From Clostridiaceae bacterium DTU059 (GTDB lineage Bacteria > Bacillota > Clostridia > DSM-8532), in the NCBI GenBank assembly GCA_001512555.1, contig LFSK01000160.1, forward strand, positions 12,627-63,869: 51,243 nt of DNA. Reading direction: 5' to 3'. Position 1 is the stretch's first letter; each line of letters begins with the position of its first letter. Shown in pieces: positions 25,732 through 34,745 of this stretch. The notes beneath the pieces were generated by a model that saw only the letters and a list, made by a program, of their open reading frames with translations, ran no database searches and was not told the origin of the DNA. The translations under genes and the position numbers were made by a program.

Positions 25732-26576
25732 AAAGAATGAAGATTCTTGCCTATCCTTATTCGGTGTGGATGGCCATCTTCATTGTCGTTCCCATCCTTC
25801 TCGTACTTTTATACAGCTTTACCGAGGGGGATATAAGGAACCTCGCAGAGCTCAGGTTTTCCACACGGAGCTATGAACGTGTATTGGAGCCGATCTATCT
25901 CAAGGTGATCGTAAACTCCTTTATACTGGCTACTCTTTCCACCCTTTTCTGCCTGTTGCTGGGCTACCCTGTGGCAATGATTGTAGCCAGATCCAATCCA
26001 AAGGTGAGGGGCATGCTTCTGATGTTTTTGATCGTGCCCATGTGGATGAACTTCCTCTTAAGAACCTATGCCTGGATGTCCATCCTGTCGCCCAATGGCT
26101 TTCTGAACCGGCTCATGGATCTTTTGGGGCTGCCCAGACTGGAAATTATGCCCGGGAAAACCGCTGTTCTTCTGGGAATGATCTATAACTTCCTTCCCTT
26201 TATGATCCTTCCCATATACACGGTTTTAAGCAAGATAGACAAACAATATCTTGAGGCTGCCAACGACCTTGGAGCTAACAATGCGAGAACCTTTTTCAAG
26301 ATTATACTGCCTCTGTCCATACCCGGGGTGGTGTCGGGCATTACCATGGTGTTTCTGCCGGCCGTCAGCACCTTCGTAATTTCCGGGCTTTTAGGAGGAG
26401 GCAAGACACCCCTCATAGGGGATTTGATAGAGCACCAGTTTATGTGGGAGGGTAACTGGCATTTCGGGTCATCCCTTTCCATTATCCTGATGGTGATGAT
26501 ACTGATATCCATGGCCATCATGTCCCGCATAGACAGGAATGGTCAGCAGGAGAAAAATGGCCAGTCAAAGGTTTGA
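25728..26576 (+). CDS. potB: Spermidine/putrescine ABC transporter permease PotB
   Basis: 282 aa with six membrane helices. The binding-protein-dependent permease motif (EAA loop) reads [25 protein letters not shown]. The start overlaps potA (ATGA). It forms the membrane channel together with PotC. PotB-type length and N-terminus ([20 protein letters not shown]). Confidence 0.93.
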   Translation: MKRMKILAYPYSVWMAIFIVVPILLVLLYSFTEGDIRNLAELRFSTRSYERVLEPIYLKVIVNSFILATLSTLFCLLLGYPVAMIVARSNPKVRGMLLMFLIVPMWMNFLLRTYAWMSILSPNGFLNRLMDLLGLPRLEIMPGKTAVLLGMIYNFLPFMILPIYTVLSKIDKQYLEAANDLGANNARTFFKIILPLSIPGVVSGITMVFLPAVSTFVISGLLGGGKTPLIGDLIEHQFMWEGNWHFGSSLSIILMVMILISMAIMSRIDRNGQQEKNGQSKV

Positions 26577-26600
26577 ATCTGGCAGTAAAGGAGCGATACT

Positions 26601-27380
26601 ATGAAGAAAACGGCTGTCAGAATCTATATGGGTTTGATCTTTCTGTTTCTTTATGCACCTATAATCGTGCTGATCGTTTTTTCATTCAATAAAACCAAGT
26701 CCCGGGGACAGTGGGCTGGCTTTACGCTGGAATGGTATGCTGAACTGTTCAAGGATCGCCTGATAACCGAGGCTCTGTACTACACCGTTATCATTGCTAT
26801 TTTGGCAACAGTGATATCCACAATTGTCGGAACCATCTCGGCCATAGGCATCCACTATATGAGGGGCTTCAGTAAAAACATGCTGCTTAATGTCAATAAT
26901 ATTCCCGTGCTCAATCCCGACATTGTCACCGGTGTGGCACTGATGACCCTGTTTTTATCAGCCGGGCTGAGGCTGGGCTTTGTGACCATGCTCATCTCCC
27001 ATGTGCTGTTCTGTATTCCGTATGTGATACTGGCGGTGCTTCCAAAGCTAAGGCAGCTTAACAAACATACCGCCGAGGCAGCCATGGATCTTGGCGCTAC
27101 CCCTTCCTATGCATTGAGGAAGGTCATTCTGCCGGAGATAAAACCGGGTATTGTCAGCGGAGCCCTGATGGCCTTTACAATGTCCATAGACGATTTTGTG
27201 ATAAGTTTTTTCACAACGGGAAACGAGGTCAGCAATCTTTCAATCCTGATCTATTCCATGGCAAAGAGGGGTGTAAAACCCACCATTAACGCCCTGAGCA
27301 CCCTTATGTTTGTCACGGTAGTTATTCTGCTGTTGATAATCAATAAAAAAAGTGAAAAAGGAGAGGAGTTACTGCTATGA
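26601..27380 (+). CDS. potC: Spermidine/putrescine ABC transporter permease PotC
   Basis: 259 aa, six predicted membrane helices. The EAA loop is present as EAAMDLGATPSYALRKVILPEIKPG. AAAGGAG precedes ATG 26601, and its end overlaps potD by 4 bp. It is the second half of the heterodimeric permease. Confidence 0.93.
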   Translation: MKKTAVRIYMGLIFLFLYAPIIVLIVFSFNKTKSRGQWAGFTLEWYAELFKDRLITEALYYTVIIAILATVISTIVGTISAIGIHYMRGFSKNMLLNVNNIPVLNPDIVTGVALMTLFLSAGLRLGFVTMLISHVLFCIPYVILAVLPKLRQLNKHTAEAAMDLGATPSYALRKVILPEIKPGIVSGALMAFTMSIDDFVISFFTTGNEVSNLSILIYSMAKRGVKPTINALSTLMFVTVVILLLIINKKSEKGEELLL

Positions 27381-28438
27381 AAAGGATCCTGGTATCTGTC
27401 TTTGCAGTGGTGGTATTGCTTACCATGGCGTTTACCATGTCAGGCTGCGGCAACAAGGTTGTTCTCAATGTTTTCAACTGGGGAGAATACATGGATAAGA
27501 GCCTGTTGGACCTGTTTGAGGAGCAAACGGGAATTACCATCAATTACAAGACCTATGATACCAATGAAACCATGCTAGCCAAGCTGGAAGCGGGCGGGAG
27601 CAGCTACGATGTGGTCTTTCCGTCGGACTATGCCGTTTCGGAAATGATCAGAAAAGATATGCTGTTGCCCCTCGACTTTGAAAATATACCCAATTTCAAA
27701 TATGTGGACGACAGATTCAAGAACCTGGAGTATGATCCTGAAAACAAGTATTCGGTTCCCTATTTTTGGGGCACCATAGGCATTCTGTATAACGAGAATA
27801 TGGTGGATGACCCTGTGGACAACTGGGATATCCTCTGGAATCCCAAGTATGCCGGACAGATACTGATGAAGAAGGATGTCCGGGATGCCATGGGAGCTTC
27901 CCTGAAGAGGCTTGGTTATTCGATGAACTCCACCAACGACGAAGAACTCCGGCAGGCTCAGGAGGCTCTTATAGAGCAGAGAAAGCTTGTAGCCGGATAT
28001 TACGGGGATGAGATAAAGGATCTGATCGCCAATGGCGATGCGGCCATGGGGCTTACCTATTCCGGCGATTTCATGGAACTTTATTGGGACGAAGATGCTG
28101 ATTTCAGCCATATCAGTTTTGGTGTGCCCAGGGAGGGTACCAATCTGTGGTTTGATACCGTGGTCATCCCAAAGGGATGCAGGTATAAGAAGGAAGCCGA
28201 GATGTTCATAAACTTCCTGCTTGACCCTGATGTGGCATATCAGAACGCCATGACCATTGGTTATCCATCACCTAATACCGTAGCCCTTGAGAGGATGCGC
28301 CAGGAAGAACCGGAGGCCTTTGAACTGGACGGCTTCTGGCCTGATGATGAAATCATTGAGAAAAGCGATGTCTATGTAGATCTGGGAGAATACAAGAGCA
28401 TCTACAACCAGCTCTGGACCGAGGTGCTTGTAGACTAG
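27377..28438 (+). CDS. potD: Polyamine-binding lipoprotein PotD
   Basis: 353 aa. The signal peptide has lipobox Met-Ser-Gly-Cys at about residues 24-27, so it is lipid-anchored after LspA processing. The periplasmic-binding fold shows VLNVFNWGEYMDKSLLDLFE at the start of the mature part, AKLEAGGSSYDVVFPSDYAV and PYFWGTIGILYNENM. The acidic/aromatic residues of the polyamine pocket (WDIL, GLTYSGDF) are of the PotD type. It captures spermidine or putrescine for PotABC. The start overlaps potC. Confidence 0.93.
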   Translation: MKRILVSVFAVVVLLTMAFTMSGCGNKVVLNVFNWGEYMDKSLLDLFEEQTGITINYKTYDTNETMLAKLEAGGSSYDVVFPSDYAVSEMIRKDMLLPLDFENIPNFKYVDDRFKNLEYDPENKYSVPYFWGTIGILYNENMVDDPVDNWDILWNPKYAGQILMKKDVRDAMGASLKRLGYSMNSTNDEELRQAQEALIEQRKLVAGYYGDEIKDLIANGDAAMGLTYSGDFMELYWDEDADFSHISFGVPREGTNLWFDTVVIPKGCRYKKEAEMFINFLLDPDVAYQNAMTIGYPSPNTVALERMRQEEPEAFELDGFWPDDEIIEKSDVYVDLGEYKSIYNQLWTEVLVD

Positions 28439-28555
28439 ACTGTTTAAACCTATTAGGTAGAAGTAGCGTCCCGCTGTTGAGTGCCGCTGCAAAAACCGTC
28501 CCATGCGTTAAGTGTCTTGCTGTCAGGTAATACCTGGATTAGAGGGATTATTAGT

Positions 28556-29980
28556 GTGAACATGAACACGCCAATATATAACATGTTACTGAAATATTCC
28601 GGCAAAAGGCCCCTTCCCTTTCATATGCCCGGCCATGTGATGGGGAGGGGACTTGCCGGTCTTTTAAAAGATGCAGGTTCTTTGGATATCACCGAAATCC
28701 CGGGATCGGATTCCCTTCACGATCCAGATGGCGTGATAAAAGAAGCTCAGAACCTTGCTGCCCGAGCCTTTGGGGCAGCAAATACATATTTTTCGGTCAA
28801 TGGATCCTCTTTAGGGATACACGCCATGATCCATGCGGCCATAAGGCCGGGCGGGAAGATCCTCGTAAACCGTGACGCCCACACATCGGTGATAAACGCC
28901 ATCTCGATTCTTAGGGCTGAACCGGTATACATACTTCCTGATTATGACAAGAATACGCATCTGAATCTTGGCTGCCGGCAAGATGACCTGATAAGCGTCC
29001 TTTCACAGTATCGGGACATTGAGGCGGTCTTCATGACAAGGCCCAACTATTACGGCGTTGCATCCCATATCGGTTCCATGATTGAGGCTGCCAGATCCCG
29101 CGGGATTCCATTTTTGGTGGACGAAGCCCATGGAGCTCATTTCTCGTTCTCCGGTCTCTTTCCCCAACCTGTGCTGGAGCTGGGTGCCGATGCCTGTGTA
29201 CAAAGCCTTCATAAGACCCTGCCGGCCATGACCCAGACAGCCCTGGTTCATGAAGGTTCATCTTCATTGTTGGATAAAGGTAGGCTTTTTAAGTATATGT
29301 CCATGCTCCAGACCACAAGCCCCTCCTATGTTCTGATGGCATCCATCGATATCGCCCGCGAGATCATGGAACAGAGGGGAGAAGAGTTATACGATGCACT
29401 ATATAAAAGGATTGAGGTCTTCGGCAGGGAGCTCTCAAAGATTGATGGTGTCAGGCGCATAAAGCCTGATAACCCAAGTGTTGACACCGACTTTTCAAGG
29501 ATTGTGCTGAGCTTTGAAAGTAGCGGTCTTACCGGGTTTGAGGCAGAAAGAATATTTCGTGAGTCTTCGGGCATCGTGGCAGAAATGGCGGACTATTATC
29601 ATTTGGTTCTTATAGCCACGCCCTTTCATACCGATGAGGACTTTGAAGCCCTGCTCAAAGGCATACAGGAGGTGGCAAGGCATGGGAAGGGTACTTTTGA
29701 TGATAAATTTTCTTTTGTAGGGATACCGGACAGCCTGCCGGAGAGAGCAATGAATCCCGGCGATGCCATTGAAATGCCTGCTGAATACATCGATTTGAAT
29801 TCTGCCTCAGGCAGGATCAGCGCAGCCACCATCACACCATATCCTCCCGGAATCCCTCTGGTTTACCCGGGAGAGGTAATCTCCGGGGAACTTGTCCGCA
29901 TGCTTTCCGAAATCCAAGGTTCAGGCGGACGGGTTCATGGTATAATGGATGGTAGAATACAAGTGATAGTTAAGGCATAA
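28556..29980 (+). CDS. Orn/Lys/Arg decarboxylase-family PLP enzyme (YaaO type)
   Basis: 474 aa from GTG 28556, with AGAGGG upstream; ATG 28562 is also possible. Fold type I PLP enzyme: the start motif RPLPFHMPGHVMGRG, the cofactor Asp in FLVDEAHGAHFSF, and the Schiff-base Lys220 in SLHKTLPAMTQTAL. Family members decarboxylate arginine, lysine or ornithine to agmatine, cadaverine or putrescine; which one cannot be decided here. It sits between potABCD and tmk, as yaaO does before the tmk cluster in Bacillus, so polyamine synthesis and uptake genes adjoin. Confidence 0.9.
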   Translation: MNMNTPIYNMLLKYSGKRPLPFHMPGHVMGRGLAGLLKDAGSLDITEIPGSDSLHDPDGVIKEAQNLAARAFGAANTYFSVNGSSLGIHAMIHAAIRPGGKILVNRDAHTSVINAISILRAEPVYILPDYDKNTHLNLGCRQDDLISVLSQYRDIEAVFMTRPNYYGVASHIGSMIEAARSRGIPFLVDEAHGAHFSFSGLFPQPVLELGADACVQSLHKTLPAMTQTALVHEGSSSLLDKGRLFKYMSMLQTTSPSYVLMASIDIAREIMEQRGEELYDALYKRIEVFGRELSKIDGVRRIKPDNPSVDTDFSRIVLSFESSGLTGFEAERIFRESSGIVAEMADYYHLVLIATPFHTDEDFEALLKGIQEVARHGKGTFDDKFSFVGIPDSLPERAMNPGDAIEMPAEYIDLNSASGRISAATITPYPPGIPLVYPGEVISGELVRMLSEIQGSGGRVHGIMDGRIQVIVKA

Positions 29981-29993
29981 TGGAGTTAAACAG

Positions 29994-30632
29994 ATGAATA
30001 AAGGCATTTTTATTACCTTTGAGGGAAATGACGGTTCCGGGAAGACCACTCAGATCATGCTTCTTTTAGAGTACCTGAAGCAAAAAGGGATTGATGTCAT
30101 CACCCTGCGGGAGCCGGGCGGAACCGACATGGGCGAAAAGATTCGGGATATTCTTTTGGATAACCGGAACAAGGGAATGAGCCCTGTTGCAGAGATGCTG
30201 CTCTACGCCGCATCCCGGGCTCAGTTGGTGTCAACTGTCATAAAGCCGGAACTGGCCAGAAACAAGGCTGTGATCTGTGACAGGTTCATTGATTCATCGC
30301 TGGCCTATCAGGGCATAGCAAGAGGCCTCGGAACCGAAAATGTCTGGGCTGTGAACAAACTGGCTGTAGACGACTGTCTTCCCGATATAACATTCTTTAT
30401 GGATGTGGACGCCGACACGGCGATGGCAAGACGTGAGGCCAAGGGTGAGGAGGCAGACCGTATTGAAAGCGAAAAAATGGATTTCCACAGGCGAGTCTAC
30501 TCGGGGTATCTGGAACTCTCAAGGCAGGATCCCCGCCGCATCAAGCGGATCAATGTCAACCGAAGCCCTCAGGAAGTCTTTGCCGAGATCCGGGGATATG
30601 TGGACGAATTTTTGGAGAAAGCCAAAGGGTAA
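29994..30632 (+). CDS. tmk: Thymidylate kinase
   Basis: 212 aa. P-loop at ITFEGNDGSGKTTQ, the dTMP-binding DR motif in VICDRFIDSSLAYQG, and a lid region ARREAKGEEADRIE. It converts dTMP to dTDP. GGAG precedes the ATG and the gene begins 13 bp after the decarboxylase; it is the second gene in the conserved yaaO-tmk-yaaR-holB-yaaT order. Confidence 0.95.
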   Translation: MNKGIFITFEGNDGSGKTTQIMLLLEYLKQKGIDVITLREPGGTDMGEKIRDILLDNRNKGMSPVAEMLLYAASRAQLVSTVIKPELARNKAVICDRFIDSSLAYQGIARGLGTENVWAVNKLAVDDCLPDITFFMDVDADTAMARREAKGEEADRIESEKMDFHRRVYSGYLELSRQDPRRIKRINVNRSPQEVFAEIRGYVDEFLEKAKG

Positions 30633-30638
30633 AGGGAT

Positions 30639-31103
30639 ATGGGTCTGAAGATTGACAGGGGCAGTTCGGACAGGAGGCCCCAGCGCCTGCCCTCCCGGGT
30701 GAGCAAACAAACCGATAAGGTTCAGGAAAGGAGCACCGCCCAGTTCAGTTCACACATGGACAGGCATTTTGGCAATGCCCAGGAAGAAATCCTGAGGCAG
30801 ATGGCCAAGGATATTGAAGAGCAGGGGGAACGGCTGGCGGAGCATATCGACATCAGTGAACTTAAGGTTTACAAGCGACTGGTATCGGAATTTCTAAACC
30901 AGGCCGTAAGAAGCTCCTCAAGGTTTATAAAAGAGAGCTTTCTGGACAGGCGGGGAAGGCACAGGGTATATGCCATCATAAAGTCCATCAATGAAAACCT
31001 TGACAAGCTCACCCAGGAGGTTTTGAAGTCCGAACGCAACCGCATTGAAATACTGGGCCGGATTGAAGACATCCGCGGCCTGATTCTTGATTTGATCCTT
31101 TGA
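30639..31103 (+). CDS. yaaR: YaaR-family protein (DUF327)
   Basis: 154 aa, mostly helical and highly charged. Characteristic features are a basic, disordered N-terminus (DRRPQRLPSRVSKQTDKVQE), then KRLVSEFLNQAVRSSSRF and the family end segment KLTQEVLKSERNRIEILGRI with GLILDLIL. Function is unknown; it is found nearly always between tmk and holB in Firmicutes, as here. The start is 6 bp after tmk. Confidence 0.88.
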   Translation: MGLKIDRGSSDRRPQRLPSRVSKQTDKVQERSTAQFSSHMDRHFGNAQEEILRQMAKDIEEQGERLAEHIDISELKVYKRLVSEFLNQAVRSSSRFIKESFLDRRGRHRVYAIIKSINENLDKLTQEVLKSERNRIEILGRIEDIRGLILDLIL

Positions 31104-31118
31104 GCGAGGGATATCAGT

Positions 31119-32090
31119 TTGAGCATTCATGATTTTATTGGACAAAAACAAGTTATAGACCGTTTCATAGGGCAGTTCAGATCCGGTATGACAAGCCATG
31201 CATATGTTTTATCGGGGCCTTCCGGCATCGGAAAGAAAACATTGGCTCGTGAAATGGCCAAAACGCTTCTTTGCACCGAGGAGCCTTCCAGAGCTCCCTG
31301 CGGGAGATGCCGGGGTTGCAAGAGCTTTGACGCCGGTTCAAATCCGAACTTTTTCGAAATCGCACCAAAAACACGCAATATATTAATTGAACAGATCCGG
31401 GTGATTCTTGACGATATCACGGTCCGTCCGGCGAATGGAAAAAAGGTCTACCTCATCCAGGAGGCCGACCGGATGACGCCCCAGGCTCAGAACTGTCTTC
31501 TCAAGACCCTTGAAGAGCCGCCGCCTTATGCAGTAATCCTTATGACTGCAAGCAATTTTGAATCCCTTCTTATCACCATACGTTCCAGGGTGGTTCATTT
31601 AAAGCTTGGACGCTATTCGGATGAAGAGATGAGGATGATCCTGAGAATGCACGGAAAGGACTCATCTGATATTGATTCTGCCATAGCATATAGTGAAGGT
31701 ATCCCGGCTAGGGCACTTGCCATAACAGGGAGCAAGAGCTTTGTGGAAACCAGGGAACTTGTATTTTCTTATCTCTTTGGGAACGGCGACGGAAATCCGG
31801 ACGATTGTGAGCTCAACCAGTATTTGTCAGGAAATAAGGATGCCCTGACCGATTGCCTGAATATCCTGGAATCGGCCTATCGTGATGCGATGCTGATACT
31901 CTGCGGTAAAACCAGCAGCTTGATTAATTGGGATAAAAGAGATAAACTTATGGAGTATGCAAAAAAGAGCAGCATACAGGCTCTGATAGCTAAAATAGAG
32001 GAACTGAATGGGGTTCGCAGCCAGCTTAAGCGCTATATCAACCACCAGCTTGCGGTGGATCTTGTAACACTGGTGCCCCATGAGGTATGA
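31119..32090 (+). CDS. holB: DNA polymerase III delta-prime subunit
   Basis: 323 aa from TTG 31119, with GAGGG 8 nt upstream. Clamp-loader AAA+ fold: P-loop-like LSGPSGIGKKTLAREMAK at about 31-48, zinc-binding cysteines 52, 61, 64 and 67 (CGRCRGCKSF), a Walker B-like YLIQEADRMTPQAQ and the sensor-1 SRC-like region in ITIRSRVVHL. Part of the complex that loads the sliding clamp on DNA. Conserved gene order supports it. Confidence 0.92.
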   Translation: MSIHDFIGQKQVIDRFIGQFRSGMTSHAYVLSGPSGIGKKTLAREMAKTLLCTEEPSRAPCGRCRGCKSFDAGSNPNFFEIAPKTRNILIEQIRVILDDITVRPANGKKVYLIQEADRMTPQAQNCLLKTLEEPPPYAVILMTASNFESLLITIRSRVVHLKLGRYSDEEMRMILRMHGKDSSDIDSAIAYSEGIPARALAITGSKSFVETRELVFSYLFGNGDGNPDDCELNQYLSGNKDALTDCLNILESAYRDAMLILCGKTSSLINWDKRDKLMEYAKKSSIQALIAKIEELNGVRSQLKRYINHQLAVDLVTLVPHEV

Positions 32091-32109
32091 CATTATAAGA
32101 GGTGCATTT

Positions 32110-32982
32110 ATGATAAATGTTGTAGGAGTCCGTTTCAGGACTGCCGGAAAGATATATTATTTTGATCCAGGCGATCTTGATATAAAAGTTGGCGACATGG
32201 TCATTGTTGAAACAGCCAGAGGCGTTGAATGCGGAAAAGTGGTGGTCGCCAGCCATGAGGTTTCGGAAGAAGAGGTAGTGCTCCCCCTCAAAAGCGTGAT
32301 CCGCAAGGCCGATGAGGAAGACCTGAAGCATGTTGAAGAAAACAAGCAAAAAGAGGTTGAAGCATTCAGTATTTGCCTTGAAAAGATAAAAAAGCACGGC
32401 CTTGAGATGAAGCTTATAGATGTGGAGTACACCTTTGATAATAACAAGATTCTTTTCTATTTCACGGCGGACGGCCGTGTGGACTTCAGGGAACTGGTCA
32501 AGGACCTTGCTTCAGTATTCAGGACAAGAATTGAATTAAGACAGATCGGAGTCAGGGATGAGGCAAAAATGATGGGCGCACTGGGCACATGTGGAAGGCC
32601 CCTTTGTTGCAGTACTCATTTGTCTGAATTTCATCCCGTATCCATCAAGATGGCCAAAGAACAGGCTCTCTCTCTCAATCCGTCCAAGATATCCGGAACC
32701 TGCGGCCGGCTGATGTGCTGCTTAAAGTATGAGCAGGAGAATTACGAGTACCTTCTGAAGAAGATGCCCAAGGTAGATGCGGTGGTTCAAACTCCCAAAG
32801 GACCCGGAACAGTGGTGTTCGTATCCCTTCTCAAAGAAATGGTCAAGGTGAAGCTTGACAATGAGCAGGGAACCGATATTGAGGAATACCATATCGACGA
32901 TGTGAAGATCGTGCGGGATGCCGAAAAGAAGAATGACCAGGAAGAAAACCTCCTTGAGGAACTGAAGGAGCTTGAAGACTGA
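32110..32982 (+). CDS. ricT: RicT (YaaT), PSP1-domain regulator of RNA processing
   Basis: 290 aa from ATG 32110, with AGAGGTG upstream; an earlier in-frame ATG at 32080 overlaps holB. The PSP1 domain covers the first two thirds (VGDMVIVETARGVECGKVVV). Cysteine clusters GTCGRPLCCSTHLSEFHP and GTCGRLMCCLKYEQENY match the [4Fe-4S] cluster ligands of the Bacillus RicAFT complex, which stimulates RNase Y processing, competence and sporulation. RicA and RicF partners are not in this window. Confidence 0.92.
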   Translation: MINVVGVRFRTAGKIYYFDPGDLDIKVGDMVIVETARGVECGKVVVASHEVSEEEVVLPLKSVIRKADEEDLKHVEENKQKEVEAFSICLEKIKKHGLEMKLIDVEYTFDNNKILFYFTADGRVDFRELVKDLASVFRTRIELRQIGVRDEAKMMGALGTCGRPLCCSTHLSEFHPVSIKMAKEQALSLNPSKISGTCGRLMCCLKYEQENYEYLLKKMPKVDAVVQTPKGPGTVVFVSLLKEMVKVKLDNEQGTDIEEYHIDDVKIVRDAEKKNDQEENLLEELKELED

Positions 32983-33016
32983 TAAAGAGTCAGCAAGAAA
33001 TTGAAAAATTGGCTGA

Positions 33017-33045
33017 TTGACATAAGAATATTATTAGTATAGGAT
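33017..33045 (+). promoter_or_regulatory. Promoter of the small ferredoxin gene
   Basis: TTGACA (33017-33022), 17-bp spacer, TAGGAT (33040-33045), 44 bp before ATG 33089. The ferredoxin thus has its own promoter inside the ricT-trmN6 interval. Confidence 0.7.
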
Positions 33046-33088
33046 ATTTCTGTGGTGAACAACCAACAATCACGTGGAGGTGTTATAG

Positions 33089-33259
<171 letters not shown>

Positions 33260-33272
33260 GGATTATTATGGG

Positions 33273-33345
33273 GAGCCAGGCTAAAAAGTCCTGGCTCTTT
33301 AATCTCAGTTATTTAACTGCACAGGCGGGCTAAACCCGCTTTTTT
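33273..33345 (+). terminator. Two tandem terminators after the ferredoxin gene
   Basis: First: GAGCCAGG (33273-33280) pairs with CCTGGCTC (33290-33297), then TTT. Second: GCGGG (33325-33329) and CCCGC (33335-33339), then TTTTTT (33340-33345). Together they insulate the ferredoxin gene from trmN6. Confidence 0.85.
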
Positions 33346-33405
33346 GTTATAAAGAACCGGGGGCTGGATATATATCCCCGGCCAGGTTTTGCAGGAGTGA
33401 GCTTT

Positions 33406-34176
33406 TTGGGATTCTTGGTTTACGATGATGAGACGCTGGAAGACTTACAGATAAACAACCTTTATATTATCCAAAAGAAGGAGTCCTTTAGGTTCGGCAT
33501 GGACGCTGTGCTTCTTGCCGGTTTTGCAAAGGCCAGACCCGGGGACACCGTCGTGGATCTTGGGACGGGAACCGGTATTGTGGCCATTTTAATGTCTGCC
33601 AAAACCATGGCTGATAAGATCATAGGTCTTGAGATCCAGCCGGATATCGCCGATATGGCAAGGCGGTCTGTTGAAGGAAATGGACTGTCTTCCAGGGTCA
33701 GTATCGAGGTTATGGATATCAAAGATGCAGCACGCCATCTTCCCGCTGGTGGAATCGATGTGGTAGTTACCAATCCACCCTATACAAAGTGGGGAGGAGG
33801 CCTTGTCAATCCTGATGAATCCAGAGCCATATCCAGGCACGAGATTCTATGCACATTGGAGGATGTGGTCAAGACTGCCTCATCCCTTTTAAGGTACCAT
33901 GGTGAGTTCTATATGGTTCACAGACCCGACCGGCTCTGTGATATCATGGTGGAGATGAGAAAAAACCATCTGGAGCCTAAGGAGCTCAGAATGGTATGCC
34001 CAAGAGCTGGGGACGCGCCTTCACTATTGCTCATCAAGGGAATCCGCAGGGGAAATTCCGGCATGAAGTTGCTTGCTCCCCTTTATATATACGATGCCGA
34101 TGGAAATTATACCAGCGAGGTACGATCCATATACGGCTTGTCGGAGAAGTCTTCCACGCCGCGCGATACGAGGTGA
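33406..34176 (+). CDS. tRNA1(Val) (adenine37-N6)-methyltransferase family protein (YabB/TrmN6)
   Basis: 256 aa from TTG 33406, with AGGAG 9 nt upstream; GTG 33397 lies directly against that site. SAM-dependent methyltransferase: GTGTGIVAILMSAK motif I near residue 53, GLEIQPDIADMARRSV as motif II, and the N6-adenine signature NPPY at 123-126. YabB follows the tmk-holB-yaaT block in Bacillus, so the position is conserved. Likely target is A37 of tRNA-Val, by homology. Confidence 0.85.
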   Translation: MGFLVYDDETLEDLQINNLYIIQKKESFRFGMDAVLLAGFAKARPGDTVVDLGTGTGIVAILMSAKTMADKIIGLEIQPDIADMARRSVEGNGLSSRVSIEVMDIKDAARHLPAGGIDVVVTNPPYTKWGGGLVNPDESRAISRHEILCTLEDVVKTASSLLRYHGEFYMVHRPDRLCDIMVEMRKNHLEPKELRMVCPRAGDAPSLLLIKGIRRGNSGMKLLAPLYIYDADGNYTSEVRSIYGLSEKSSTPRDTR

Positions 34177-34180
34177 GACC

Positions 34181-34741
34181 ATGGCTATACATTTGAAGGC
34201 TCCCGTGGATCAGGAGCTGTTAAACACTCTGAAAGCAGGAGATGAGGTGCTAATAAGCGGCACCATCTATACCGGAAGGGACGCCGCCCATAAAAGGATG
34301 ATGGAGATGATTGAAAGAGGAGAACCACTTCCTTTTAACATCAGGGGGCAGATCATCTATTATGTGGGACCGTGTCCTGCTCCTCCGGGAAAGATCATAG
34401 GCTCTGCCGGGCCCACTACCAGTGGCCGCATGGATGCCTATACCCCCAGGCTCATTGAAATGGGGCTTAAGGGAATGATAGGAAAAGGAGCGCGCAGTAA
34501 AGAGGTTATAGCTGCTATCAAACAATACGGTGCGGTGTACTTTGGCGCCACGGGCGGAGCGGCTGCCCTTATAGCTTCCTGTATCAAAAAAGCTGAGGTT
34601 ATCGCCTTTGAGGATCTTGGCACCGAAGCCATCAGGAAACTGGAAGTTGAAAACATACCCTGTACGGTCATAATAGACACCAAGGGCAATGATGTGTACA
34701 TAACTGGAAGAGCCAGGTATGAAAGAAAGGGGCGGGTTTAA
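34181..34741 (+). CDS. Class I fumarase/tartrate dehydratase-type beta subunit
   Basis: 186 aa from ATG 34181, with GAGGTGAG upstream. The whole length matches the C-terminal (beta) domain of Fe-S hydro-lyases: GDEVLISGTIYTGRDAAHKR, IIYYVGPCPAPPG, AGPTTSGRMDAYTP and YGAVYFGATGGAAAL. This subunit pairs with an alpha subunit carrying the [4Fe-4S] cluster to hydrate fumarate or dehydrate tartrate. No alpha-subunit gene lies next to it, which is unusual; it may be elsewhere in the genome. The preceding gene is a methyltransferase and the next an ATPase. Confidence 0.88.
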   Translation: MAIHLKAPVDQELLNTLKAGDEVLISGTIYTGRDAAHKRMMEMIERGEPLPFNIRGQIIYYVGPCPAPPGKIIGSAGPTTSGRMDAYTPRLIEMGLKGMIGKGARSKEVIAAIKQYGAVYFGATGGAAALIASCIKKAEVIAFEDLGTEAIRKLEVENIPCTVIIDTKGNDVYITGRARYERKGRV

Positions 34742-34745
34742 GGCC

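Noticed and set aside
26699-26715. CCCGGGGACAGTGGG as another copy of the palindrome at 1220
   Set aside because: Lies inside potC coding sequence and the arms do not pair; coincidental similarity.
27575-28111. Minus-strand frame of 178 codons in potD
   Set aside because: Shadow of potD without start-site support.
28441-28448. GTTTAAAC after potD as a third pot operator
   Set aside because: Arms are present but overlap with no 7-bp spacer, unlike the two sites before the regulator.
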